Shown piece after piece: positions 1 through 6,534 of a stretch of DNA of 24,942 nt; the stretch's first letter is position 1, and every line of letters begins with the position of its first letter. A program made the position numbers and the translations under genes. This DNA comes from CAYXOX01 sp964466745 (GTDB lineage Bacteria; Pseudomonadota; Alphaproteobacteria; Rhodobacterales; Rhodobacteraceae): the NCBI GenBank assembly GCA_964466745.1, contig CAYXOX010000033.1, positions 1 through 24,942 of the forward strand, in the 5' to 3' direction. Below the pieces are notes generated by a model. That model made no database searches, was not told the origin of the DNA, and was given only the letters and a program-made list of their open reading frames with translations.

Positions 1-184
1 GGCCGGTGGCCTTTTCCTGCACGGCCTTCACGAAGTCCCGCGCGACGGGCAGGCTGACGTCTGCCTCGAGCAGCGCAACACGCACCTCTCTCAGCGCGGA
101 TCGGACATCATCCTCGCTCAGCGCGCCCTGCTTGGTCAGCCGGTCGAAGACACCGGACAGGCGGTCGGACAAGTTCTCGAACAT
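1..184 (-). CDS. ffh: Signal recognition particle protein Ffh, N-terminal part (partial)
   Basis: Ffh is the GTPase that binds signal sequences and 4.5S RNA and delivers nascent membrane proteins to FtsY. Only the first 61 codons are present; the gene runs off the left edge. The translated N-domain helices begin MFENLSDRLSGVFDRLTKQG and continue through an ALREVRVALLEADVSLPVAR stretch, which is characteristic of Ffh. The G and M domains are outside the window. The start is the ATG at 184, because the AGGAG at about 191-195 on the minus strand lies six bases upstream of it. An in-frame ATG at 190 directly abuts that ribosome site and is less likely. The gene is divergent from the LysR gene across a 350-base gap. 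Family identity is near certain from motif recall. Confidence 0.93.
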   Translation of the reverse strand, partial: MFENLSDRLSGVFDRLTKQGALSEDDVRSALREVRVALLEADVSLPVARDFVKAVQEKATG

Positions 185-534
185 CGCCATCTCCTTTCTT
201 GCCTGGCACCGAACATGGGCGCGGCCGGCCCCGACCGCAAACAAACAACTCGCAGGTTGCCTCCCGCACGCGAAAGCGCGCCAGCAGCCGCTGCATCCGG
301 ATAACGACGAAAGCGCCCGTGGGCGCAACGCGCTGACGGACGGCGATCCTCCCTGGCCGGAGGACCGGAAGCGTTGAACTTCCGGAACCGCCGCCGGGTA
401 CGCGCGGTCCGGCGGCGTGTCAAGCCGGCCCGACGCGCCCGTGGCAGCCGGGGCCGCGGGGCATTTGCGATTGCAGTCGCGAACATTATGCAGATTATCG
501 GCCCGCAAGTGTTGGCCAATGCACAGGGCGCGTC
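185..534. other. Divergent intergenic region with a run of GC-rich hairpins
   Basis: This gap holds the 5' regions of ffh (minus) and the LysR gene (plus). No convincing gene is visible: open frames here are arginine-rich and carry no family motif. Four perfect inverted repeats follow each other. They are 313-318/321-326 (GCGCCC/GGGCGC), 347-352/359-364 (TCCTCC/GGAGGA), 365-371/379-385 (CCGGAAG/CTTCCGG) and 389-397/409-417 (9 bp, 11-base loop). Near the LysR start lie a 14-base near-palindrome at 467-480 (GCGATTGCAGTCGC) and an AT-rich patch at 481-500. These are candidates for the LysR binding region and its promoter. A structured ffh leader RNA is also possible. Confidence 0.5.
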
Positions 535-1440
535 GTGGATCACTGGGATGAAGTTCGCACTGCCTACCACGTGGCACGGCTGGGCACGGTCAGCGGGGCG
601 GCAGAGATTCTCGGGGTCCACCACGCCACGGTGATCCGACACGTGGACGCGCTGGAGGAGCGGCTGGGCGTGAAGCTCTTCCAGCGCCACGCCCGTGGCT
701 ACACGCCCACCGAGGCCGGGCGCGACCTCCTCCAGGTCGCGCAGGCCACGGAGGATCAGCTCAACCAGCTTGCCGGCAGGATCAAGGGGCGAGGTGACAC
801 GGTTTCGGGGGAACTCGTGGTCACCTCAGTTGCAGCGCTCACCGGCTGGCTGACCCCGATCCTCGCCGGTTTCCAGCGTGCCAACCCGGAGGTTTCGGTG
901 CGGCTGCTCTCGGACGCGCGGCTCTTCCGGCTGGAGTACGGCGAGGCCCATGTCGCGGTGCGCGCCGGCAGCCCGCCGGACCAGCCGGACAACGTCGTCC
1001 AGCGCCTCGCCGAAGCGGAATCGGCACTCTACGGATCCCGCGAATACCTTGCCCGGCACGGGCATCCCGCGAGCGAGGAGGAACTGGACGGGCACCGTTT
1101 CGTGGGGATCGACCCGGCCTCGCCGGCGGCGCGCTCCCCCTCCGGGACATGGACATCGAGCCTCGCGTCACGCGGACGCATCGTGTTCCAGGCAAGCGAC
1201 GAACGCGCGATCGTCGAGGCAACCGCCGAGGGCGCAGGACTTGGACTGCTCGGCGTTCTGGACGCGGCGCGATACCCCGAACTGGTGCAGGTGCTGCCGC
1301 CACGGGAGGAATGGCGCGCGCGCTTCTGGCTCGTCACCCACGTCGATCTGCACCGCACGCCCAAGGTGCAGGCACTGCTCAAGGCCCTCAAGGCTGGCGC
1401 GCGCGAGACGGCCGAGCGCGGGCCGGGCCTGATCCTGTGA
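535..1440 (+). CDS. LysR-family transcriptional regulator
   Basis: A LysR-type regulator of 301 aa, the usual family length. The N-terminal winged helix-turn-helix is at about residues 5-62 (AEILGVHHATVIRHVDALEE is the recognition region). The rest is the periplasmic-binding-protein-like effector domain, starting near residue 88 (VSGELVVTSVAALTGWLTPI). The chosen start is GTG at 535, preceded by AGGG at 525-528; no better start lies closer to the HTH. The stop codon is fused to the next start (GTGA at 1437-1440), so the EamA-type transporter is probably translated from the same mRNA and may be its main target. The effector is unknown. Confidence 0.9.
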   Translation: MDHWDEVRTAYHVARLGTVSGAAEILGVHHATVIRHVDALEERLGVKLFQRHARGYTPTEAGRDLLQVAQATEDQLNQLAGRIKGRGDTVSGELVVTSVAALTGWLTPILAGFQRANPEVSVRLLSDARLFRLEYGEAHVAVRAGSPPDQPDNVVQRLAEAESALYGSREYLARHGHPASEEELDGHRFVGIDPASPAARSPSGTWTSSLASRGRIVFQASDERAIVEATAEGAGLGLLGVLDAARYPELVQVLPPREEWRARFWLVTHVDLHRTPKVQALLKALKAGARETAERGPGLIL

Positions 1441-2369
1441 GTCCGGCCGCCCAGGGCCATCTCGCCATGCTGTGCTTCTCGGCGCTCGTGGCGGGGTCCT
1501 TCGCGCTTGGCGCCCAGGCGGCCAACGAGATCGCGCCCGCGGCGCTCAACGCCGTGAGGTTCTGGATCGCCGCTGCAATCATCGGCGTCGCGGCGGCGCT
1601 CACCACGGGGCTGCGGCGCGAGGCGTTTCGCGCTCCATGGCGCTATCCGGTACTCGGCTTCTTCTACGGCACCTACTTCGTGCTGATGTTCGAAGGGCTG
1701 AAGACGGCGCCGCCGGTCAGTGCCGCGGCGGTATTCACGCTCACGCCGATCATGGCGGGCGCCGTGGGCTACATCCTGATGCGCCAGCGGACGACGCCGC
1801 GCATGGCGCTGGCCCTTGCCATCGGTGGCACCGGGGCGCTTTGGGTGATCTTCCGCGCCGATCTGGGCGCCTTCCTCGCATTCGAGGTCGGGCGGGGCGA
1901 GCTCATCTACGTCGTCGGCTGCCTCAGCCACGCGATCTACACGCCTCTGATCGCCAAGCTGAACCGGGGCGAACCGGCGATCCTGTTCACGCTCGGCACG
2001 CTGGTTGCAGGTGCGGTGCTGCTCACGGGTTACGGCGCCCCTGCCATCCTCGCCACGGATTGGGGTGCCCTGCCCCCCATCGTCTGGATCACGATCCTCT
2101 ACGTGGCCATCGCCGCAAGCGCGATCACCTTCACGCTGATGCAGTTCGCCAGCCTTCGCCTGCCGTCGGCGAAGGTCATGGCCTACACCTACCTCACCCC
2201 CACCTGGGTGATCCTGTGGGAAATTGCACTGGGGCGCGGTCTGCCACCGGCACTCATCATCGTGGGCGTCGGCCTGACCGCGCTGGCGCTGCTGCTCCTT
2301 CTGAAGGATGAGGGCCCGGCCGGGGCGAGGCCGGCAGGCGCGCCCGCAGGCGGGCCGCCCAACGCCTGA
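1437..2369 (+). CDS. EamA/DMT-superfamily transporter
   Basis: A hydrophobic protein of 310 aa with about ten predicted membrane segments in two EamA repeats, the classical drug/metabolite exporter architecture. Recognisable pieces are the APAALNAVRFWIAA stretch in the first repeat and VMAYTYLTPTWVILWE in the last third, matching EamA carriers. The C-terminal tail is Pro/Ala/Gly-rich and probably cytoplasmic. The start is taken as GTG 1437, which overlaps the LysR stop (GTGA). An in-frame ATG at 1467 is an alternative and would remove ten residues. The substrate cannot be inferred; many relatives export amino acids or small metabolites. It converges with the ArsR gene. Confidence 0.87.
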   Translation: MSPAAQGHLAMLCFSALVAGSFALGAQAANEIAPAALNAVRFWIAAAIIGVAAALTTGLRREAFRAPWRYPVLGFFYGTYFVLMFEGLKTAPPVSAAAVFTLTPIMAGAVGYILMRQRTTPRMALALAIGGTGALWVIFRADLGAFLAFEVGRGELIYVVGCLSHAIYTPLIAKLNRGEPAILFTLGTLVAGAVLLTGYGAPAILATDWGALPPIVWITILYVAIAASAITFTLMQFASLRLPSAKVMAYTYLTPTWVILWEIALGRGLPPALIIVGVGLTALALLLLLKDEGPAGARPAGAPAGGPPNA

Positions 2370-2389
2370 GCCGTGACCTGAGCGCATGC

Positions 2390-2415
2390 CACGAAGCCCG
2401 TCAGGGCCCTTCGTG
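2390..2415. terminator. Hairpin between convergent EamA and ArsR genes
   Basis: Inverted repeat CACGAA-GCCC (2390-2399), loop GTCA, GGGC-CC-TTCGTG (2404-2415): ten base pairs with a two-base bulge. It sits between the tail-to-tail stops and includes the ArsR stop codon. There is no long T-run on either side, so termination activity is inferred from position and stem strength. Confidence 0.45.
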
Positions 2416-2730
2416 AAGCTCCTGTTCCAGGAATCGCTCGAAGGCATCGAGATCGAGGCTTTCGAACTGGCCGAAGCCCTGCATCCAGACACTGGCCTCG
2501 CGCAGGGCATCAGGCTCGAGCTTGCACCATTTAACGCGGCCGCGCTTTTCCTGGCTTACCAGCCCCGCGCGCGCGAGGATGGCAAGGTGCTTGGAGATCG
2601 CTGCCAGCGACATCTCGAAGGGCTCCGCGACATCCGTGACGGCCATGTCGTCCTCGAGCAGCATCGAAAGGATCGCGCGCCGCGTCGGATCGGCGAGAGC
2701 GGAGAACACGATGTCGAGCGACCCTGGCAT
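2401..2730 (-). CDS. ArsR-family (SdpR-like) winged-helix repressor
   Basis: A small DNA-binding regulator of 109 aa. The sequence opens with SLDIVFSALADPTRRAILSML, the typical ArsR N-terminal helix, and the recognition helix region is FEMSLAAISKHLAILARAGL at about 39-58. It lacks the ELCxCDL metal motif of arsenite/cadmium sensors and has a single Cys, so a non-metal, SdpR-like member is more likely. Relatives are often paired with an SRPBCC/AHSA1 protein, but no such partner is present here, so it appears to be an orphan. A perfect inverted repeat 42 bases upstream of its start suggests autoregulation. Confidence 0.9.
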   Translation of the reverse strand: MPGSLDIVFSALADPTRRAILSMLLEDDMAVTDVAEPFEMSLAAISKHLAILARAGLVSQEKRGRVKWCKLEPDALREASVWMQGFGQFESLDLDAFERFLEQELHEGP

Positions 2731-2771
2731 GACCGCAGGCTACCCGCGCAGGGCGCGGCGGCCAAGCATGC

Positions 2772-2787
2772 TCAACCGACAGGTTGA
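2772..2787. promoter_or_regulatory. Putative ArsR operator (TCAACC-N4-GGTTGA)
   Basis: A perfect six-base inverted repeat with a GACA spacer lies upstream of the ArsR gene (start at 2730) in the gap shared with the ATP-synthase operon. Symmetric sites of this kind are typical operators of dimeric ArsR-family repressors. Binding by this protein is inference. Confidence 0.5.
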
Positions 2788-2850
2788 ATAACGCCCGACG
2801 CACAGGGCAGGCGCCAGGGGCGCCGGGCTCGCCGTCGAGAAGGAGCCAAT

Positions 2851-2904
2851 ATGATGATTTTCATAGGATTTATTGGGCAGCGGAACCGCACCACAGCCGC
2901 TTGA
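2851..2904 (+). CDS. Possible 17-codon small ORF upstream of atpI
   Basis: ATG at 2851 opens a frame encoding MMIFIGFIGQRNRTTAA and ending at TGA 2902-2904. A strong ribosome site (AAGGAG, 2840-2845) lies five bases upstream, as good as those of the real genes nearby. The peptide has a hydrophobic N-terminal half and uses AT-rich codons, including ATA, unlike its GC-rich neighbours. Its stop overlaps the putative -35 box of the atp promoter, so it would have to be read from a different, upstream transcript. It could be a leader peptide or chance. Nothing is known of its function. Confidence 0.3.
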   Translation: MMIFIGFIGQRNRTTAA

Positions 2905-2929
2905 CTCGGGCGGAGGTGCCGCCTATCCC
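2901..2929 (+). promoter_or_regulatory. Putative promoter of the F0 ATP synthase operon
   Basis: TTGACT (2901-2906; five of six matches to the -35 consensus), a 17-base spacer, then TATCCC (2924-2929; three of six at -10). It lies 24 bases before atpI. Spacing and the -35 are good and the -10 is weak. A start near 2936 would give a short leader. Confidence 0.4.
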
Positions 2930-2952
2930 TCTCGCCAACGCACGGGGGTGCC

Positions 2953-3285
2953 ATGGCCATTGACCCGGCCGACAAACGCCGGATGGAGGAGCTTGAAGCG
3001 CGGCTCGCCGCGGCGAAGAAGGCCCGCGAAAAGCCCGGTGCCCCGGTGGAAGACCATCATTCCCAGGCGCAACTGGCCTGGCGCATGGTGACGGAACTCG
3101 TTGCCGGCCTCGGGGTCGGCTTCGCCATGGGCTGGGGCCTCGACACGGTGTTCGGAACCCAGCCCTGGCTTATTGTGATCTTCACGCTCCTCGGCTTTGC
3201 CGCCGGCGTGACAACGATGATGCGCTCGTCCCGCGAGGTCGAGAAACGCAGCGGGGCGGACGCCCCGCACGACGGAAGGGAGTGA
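2953..3285 (+). CDS. atpI: F0F1 ATP synthase accessory subunit I (AtpI)
   Basis: A 110-aa small membrane protein that helps assemble the c-ring or take up Mg2+ for ATP synthase; it is first in the F0 operon. The N-terminal third is charged (MEELEARLAAAKKAREK, about residues 11-27, helical). Two membrane segments follow at about 47-66 and 71-90, including the GLGVGFAMGWGLDTVFGTQP signature of the AtpI/Ync family. The C-terminal tail is charged. The start ATG 2953 is preceded by GGGGGTG. The stop is three bases before the atpB start, with the atpB ribosome site (AAGGGAG) inside the end of atpI, so translation is probably coupled. Confidence 0.9.
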   Translation: MAIDPADKRRMEELEARLAAAKKAREKPGAPVEDHHSQAQLAWRMVTELVAGLGVGFAMGWGLDTVFGTQPWLIVIFTLLGFAAGVTTMMRSSREVEKRSGADAPHDGRE

Positions 3286-3288
3286 CGC

Positions 3289-4041
3289 GTGGCGGACGGA
3301 ACAACGGAAAGCGGCGGTCTTTCGTTTTACCCGATGGACCAGTTCATCGTGAAGCCGCTCTTCGGCGGCACCGAGGTCAGCTGGTACACGCCAACGAACG
3401 TGACGCTGTGGATGGCGATCTGCGTGCTGAGCGTGACGGCGATGTTCGTGATCGGCACCCGCCGCCGCGCCATCGTGCCCACCCGCAGCCAATCGGTTGC
3501 CGAACTCGGCTACGTGTTCATCCACAAGATGGTGGAAGACGTGACGGGCAAGGACGGCCTGCGCTTCTTTCCCTACATCTTCACGCTGTTCCTCTTCATC
3601 GTGTTCTCGAATTTCCTCGGCCTGATCCCGACGAGCTTCACCACCACCTCGCATTTCGCCGTGACGATCGTGCTCGCGCTGGGTGTGTTCCTGACGGTGA
3701 CAATTCTCGGCTTCGTGCTGAACGGCGCGGCCTTCCTCAAGCTGTTCTGGCCCACGTCGGCGCCGCTGGCGCTGCGCCCGGTGCTCGCCGTGATCGAGCT
3801 GATTTCGTACTTCGTGCGCCCGGTGAGCCACTCCATCCGTCTTGCCGGCAACCTCATGGCCGGCCACGCGGTGCTCAAGGTGTTCGCCGGCTTCGCCGCC
3901 CTCGCCGCCGTCTCGCCGCTCGCGGTTCTCGGCGTTGTCGCCATGTACGGACTCGAGGTACTGGTCTCGTTCATCCAGGCCTACGTTTTCACCATTCTCA
4001 CATGCGTCTACCTGCGAGACGCGGTGCATCCCCATCACTGA
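3289..4041 (+). CDS. atpB: ATP synthase F0 subunit a
   Basis: Subunit a forms the two proton half-channels against the c-ring in the inner membrane. The 250-aa product has five to six membrane segments. The essential arginine is Arg184 in SHSIRLAGNLMAGH, the hallmark of the family. The last helix region (GLEVLVSFIQAYVFTILTCV, 221-240) carries the conserved channel residues. The start is GTG 3289, six bases after an AAGGGAG site overlapping the atpI end. It ends 80 bases before atpE. No anomalies are seen. Length and motifs fit alphaproteobacterial AtpB. Confidence 0.97.
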   Translation: MADGTTESGGLSFYPMDQFIVKPLFGGTEVSWYTPTNVTLWMAICVLSVTAMFVIGTRRRAIVPTRSQSVAELGYVFIHKMVEDVTGKDGLRFFPYIFTLFLFIVFSNFLGLIPTSFTTTSHFAVTIVLALGVFLTVTILGFVLNGAAFLKLFWPTSAPLALRPVLAVIELISYFVRPVSHSIRLAGNLMAGHAVLKVFAGFAALAAVSPLAVLGVVAMYGLEVLVSFIQAYVFTILTCVYLRDAVHPHH

Positions 4042-4121
4042 TCGGGGCGCGGGAACACCACCTGCCCTCAACTCAACGCCACTCGGCACGCAACAGCTTC
4101 CAGACGCAAGGAGATACACCC

Positions 4122-4346
4122 ATGGAAGGTCAACTGGCACATATCGGCGCGGGTCTCGCGGGTCTCGGCACGGGTCTCGCCGCGCTCGGCGTGGGCAATG
4201 TCGCGGGCAATTTCCTTGCCGGCGCACTGCGCAACCCCTCCGCGGCGGCCTCGCAGACCGCCACGCTCTTCATCGGCATCGCCTTTGCCGAAGCGCTCGG
4301 CATCTTCTCGTTCCTCGTCGCGCTTCTGCTGATGTTCGCCGTCTGA
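4122..4346 (+). CDS. atpE: ATP synthase F0 subunit c
   Basis: The 74-aa proteolipid that forms the rotating c-ring. Two membrane helices flank a polar loop with RNP at residues 37-39. The first helix is a glycine/alanine repeat (GAGLAGLGTGLAALGVG). The ion-binding carboxylate is Glu57 in IAFAEALGIF. The residues around it do not show an obvious Na+ motif, so proton coupling is expected. The start is ATG 4122, seven bases after a strong AAGGAGA site, consistent with the high expression usual for atpE. It is followed by a hairpin-containing 89-base gap before atpF'. Confidence 0.97.
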   Translation: MEGQLAHIGAGLAGLGTGLAALGVGNVAGNFLAGALRNPSAAASQTATLFIGIAFAEALGIFSFLVALLLMFAV

Positions 4347-4373
4347 TCCGACGCGCGTAACCCTGATCTCCCG

Positions 4374-4394
4374 GCGGCCGCAGCCCTGCGCCGC
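4374..4394 (+). other. Intercistronic hairpin between atpE and atpF'
   Basis: GCGG-C-CGCAG (4374-4383) pairs with CTGCG-CCGC (4386-4394): a nine-bp stem with one bulged C and a tight loop. There is no T-run after it. It may stabilise the atpE-containing mRNA end and help produce excess subunit c over subunits b. This role is inference. Confidence 0.4.
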
Positions 4395-4435
4395 GGCCGT
4401 CCGCGAGACCCGAAAACGAGCCCACGGAGGACGAC

Positions 4436-4981
4436 ATGGAGCAAGAGACGAACGGCGCCGTCAGCACCTGCCTCGGCCCGGATGGCAGCGCCATCGGGAT
4501 GCCGCAGCTGTGCTTCGACTGGTGGCCGAACCAGATCTTCTGGCTCGTCGTGACCCTCGTGGTCCTCTACCTCGTGCTCAGCCGCATCGCACTGCCACGC
4601 ATCGCGGGCATTATCGCGGAGCGTCAGGGCACGATTAGCAACGATCTTGCCGCCGCCGAAGAGCTGAAGGCCAAGGCAAATGAGGCGGAGGAGGCGTACA
4701 ACCGAGCCCTCGCCGAAGCCCGCGCCGAAAGCCAACGCATCTCGGCGGAGACGAAGGCCGAGATACAGGCCGAGCTCGATGCGGAACTCGCACGGGCCGA
4801 CGCCGAGATCGCCGCCCGCACCGCCGAAAGCGAGAAGGCGATCGCCGAGATCCGCGCGACCGCGGTTGAAAACGTGCGCGAGGTCGCCCGCGCGACCGCG
4901 GCGGAAATCGTGCTCGCCTTCGGCGGCAAGGCCGACGATGCAGCCGTGACCGAGGCGGTCACGCGGCGGATGCAAGGATGA
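4436..4981 (+). CDS. atpF': ATP synthase F0 subunit b'
   Basis: The 181-aa second peripheral-stalk subunit (b'), found in photosynthetic and other alphaproteobacteria, pairs with b to hold F1 against F0. An N-terminal segment of about 27 residues precedes a single membrane helix (about 33-53, QIFWLVVTLVVLYLVLSRIA). The rest is an Ala/Glu/Lys-rich coiled coil (about 60-160). The start ATG 4436 follows GGAGG by five bases. Its stop overlaps the atpF start (ATGA at 4978-4981), indicating translational coupling. It is assigned as b' rather than b from gene order and from the lack of a signal-like start. Confidence 0.93.
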   Translation: MEQETNGAVSTCLGPDGSAIGMPQLCFDWWPNQIFWLVVTLVVLYLVLSRIALPRIAGIIAERQGTISNDLAAAEELKAKANEAEEAYNRALAEARAESQRISAETKAEIQAELDAELARADAEIAARTAESEKAIAEIRATAVENVREVARATAAEIVLAFGGKADDAAVTEAVTRRMQG

Positions 4982-5550
4982 TCCCGATGCGCCAGACGCT
5001 TCTCGCCACAGCGGCCCTCGCTGCAACCGCAAGCCCCGCGCTCGCAGCCGACAAGCCCTTCTTCTCGCTGGCGAACACGGATTTCGTCGTGCTGATCGGC
5101 TTCCTCGTGTTCATCGGTATCCTTGTCTACTTCAAGGTCCCGGGGCTCGTGGGCGGGATGCTCGACAAGCGCGCCGATACCATCCGCTCGGAACTCGACG
5201 AAGCACGCAAAATCCGCGAGGACGCCCAGACCATGCTTGCCTCCTTCGAGCGCAAGCAGAACGAGGTTCAGGAGCAGGCGGAGCGGATCGTGGAGGCCGC
5301 GCGCGAGGAAGCTGCGCGCGCAGCCGACCAGGCCAAGGCCGACATCGCGACCTCGGTGAAACGGCGCCTGCAGGCGGCGGAGGAGCAGATCGCTTCCGCG
5401 CGTGCAGCGGCCGTGAAGGAAGTGCGCAACGAAGCCGTCACGGTTGCCGTTGCCGCCGCGCGCACCATCCTCGCAGATCAGATGACCGCGCAAAAAGCAA
5501 ACGCGCTCATCGATGCGTCCATCGACGAGGTCGAGAAGCGGCTCAACTGA
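4978..5550 (+). CDS. atpF: ATP synthase F0 subunit b
   Basis: The 190-aa peripheral-stalk subunit b. The N-terminus looks like a signal peptide (RQTLLATAALAATASPALAA, about 5-24), a feature I recall from Rhodobacterales b subunits. It is followed by the membrane anchor (FVVLIGFLVFIGILVYFKVP, about 36-55). A long charged coiled coil runs from about 60 to the end. The start is ATG 4978 overlapping the atpF' stop; a second ATG at 4987 is in frame and would shorten the product by three residues. It is the last gene of the F0 operon, with a strong hairpin terminator 46 bases downstream. The F1 genes are not in this window. Confidence 0.94.
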   Translation: MIPMRQTLLATAALAATASPALAADKPFFSLANTDFVVLIGFLVFIGILVYFKVPGLVGGMLDKRADTIRSELDEARKIREDAQTMLASFERKQNEVQEQAERIVEAAREEAARAADQAKADIATSVKRRLQAAEEQIASARAAAVKEVRNEAVTVAVAAARTILADQMTAQKANALIDASIDEVEKRLN

Positions 5551-5596
5551 GCGCAGGCGCCGCGGCACCCGCACGCGACAGCGCTGGCAGACGTGA

Positions 5597-5622
5597 AAAG
5601 GCCCGGCTCACGCCGGGCCTTT
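5597..5622. terminator. Bidirectional intrinsic terminator after atpF
   Basis: A perfect 11-bp stem AAAGGCCCGGC (5597-5607), loop TCAC, GCCGGGCCTTT (5612-5622), with an A-run before and T-rich sequence after. It lies between the convergent atpF and OmpA-lipoprotein genes and can serve both strands. Confidence 0.85.
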
Positions 5623-5719
5623 GGCTTTGCTTCACCATGGCACGAAAAGGGCCAGGGGCGCCTCGTGGCCCGGACGTGCCGCCAAGATCCGGCAGCACGC
5701 GGGCGCCCACGCCCCTGCG

Positions 5720-6388
5720 TCAGGCGGTCGGGCGGATGATGATCTCGACCCGGCGGTTCAGCTGGCGACCCTCCGCGGTGAGGTTCGTGGCGACCGGCTG
5801 GTCCTCGCCGCGGCCGAAGGCACGAATGCGGCTGGGAGAAACGCCGGAACCGATCAGGATGGACGCGACCGAATTCGCACGGCGGGCCGAGAGATCCTGA
5901 TTGTAGGCGGCCGAGCCGGTATTGTCGGTATGGCCAATGATCTCGACGGTGGTCGCAGGGTAGCTCTGCAGATTGGCGGCAAGCGCCCGCAGATCGGATT
6001 GCAGATCGGGGCGCAAGTTGGCGCTATCCACGGGGAACAGGATGTCCTGCGGCATGGTCACGATCAGCTCGTTGCCGGTGTTCACGATCCGCACGCGGTC
6101 GTCGAGCTGGGCGCGAAGATCCGCCTCCTGACGATCGAGGCTGCGCCCGATCAGGGCACCGCCGCCGGCACCGAGCGCGGCGCCAAGAACTGCACCGCGC
6201 CGCCGCTCCTCGGGGTCGTCTCCCGCAGCGATGCCTGCTATCGCTCCGGCGACACCACCGAGGATCGCCCCCTGCTGGGTGTTGCGGTTGGGGTTGTTAG
6301 GGTCGGAGAGTTGCGTTGTATCCGTGCAGGCGGTCAGCGCAACGAGCGAAGCGATTGCAATGGCGAGGGGCATTCTGGCTCGGGTCAT
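5720..6388 (-). CDS. OmpA-family glycine-zipper outer-membrane lipoprotein
   Basis: A 222-aa predicted lipoprotein that tethers the outer membrane to peptidoglycan. The signal peptide ends in a lipobox (LTAC) with lipidated Cys21. A glycine-zipper segment (GAILGGVAGAIAGIAAG, about 40-56, then a second GAVLGAALGAGGGALIG, about 65-81) may insert into membrane. The OmpA C-terminal domain spans about 100-220 and carries the peptidoglycan-binding pattern GHTDNTGS...NQDLSARRANSV. The start ATG 6388 has GAGG seven bases upstream. A weak promoter (TTGGAT, 17-base spacer, GATAGT on the minus strand, 6465-6437) may drive it. It converges with the atp operon. Confidence 0.92.
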   Translation of the reverse strand: MTRARMPLAIAIASLVALTACTDTTQLSDPNNPNRNTQQGAILGGVAGAIAGIAAGDDPEERRRGAVLGAALGAGGGALIGRSLDRQEADLRAQLDDRVRIVNTGNELIVTMPQDILFPVDSANLRPDLQSDLRALAANLQSYPATTVEIIGHTDNTGSAAYNQDLSARRANSVASILIGSGVSPSRIRAFGRGEDQPVATNLTAEGRQLNRRVEIIIRPTA

Positions 6389-6534
6389 CGGGTGGCCTCG
6401 TGGTTATTCGTCGGGCGTGGTCATTCACGCGACCAGACTATCGCGCGGATCGCGCCGATATCCAATAACATCCGTCAATCCGGCAAGCCTTCGCGCAGTC
6501 GATTCTCCCGGCGGCATGCGCGAAGCGACGGCGC

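Noticed and set aside
313..417. Possible 4.5S SRP RNA next to ffh
   Set aside because: The hallmark GGAAGGAAGCAGC-like apical region of bacterial SRP RNA is absent; only generic hairpins are seen.
512..519. TTGGCCAA palindrome upstream of the LysR gene, resembling the core of the regulator operators at 18444-18561
   Set aside because: Only an eight-base palindrome shared, without the TTTG flank; expected by chance in a window this size.
374..634. An 86-codon frame before the LysR gene
   Set aside because: Arg-rich start through the hairpin region and overlap with the LysR HTH in another phase; it is not a credible gene.
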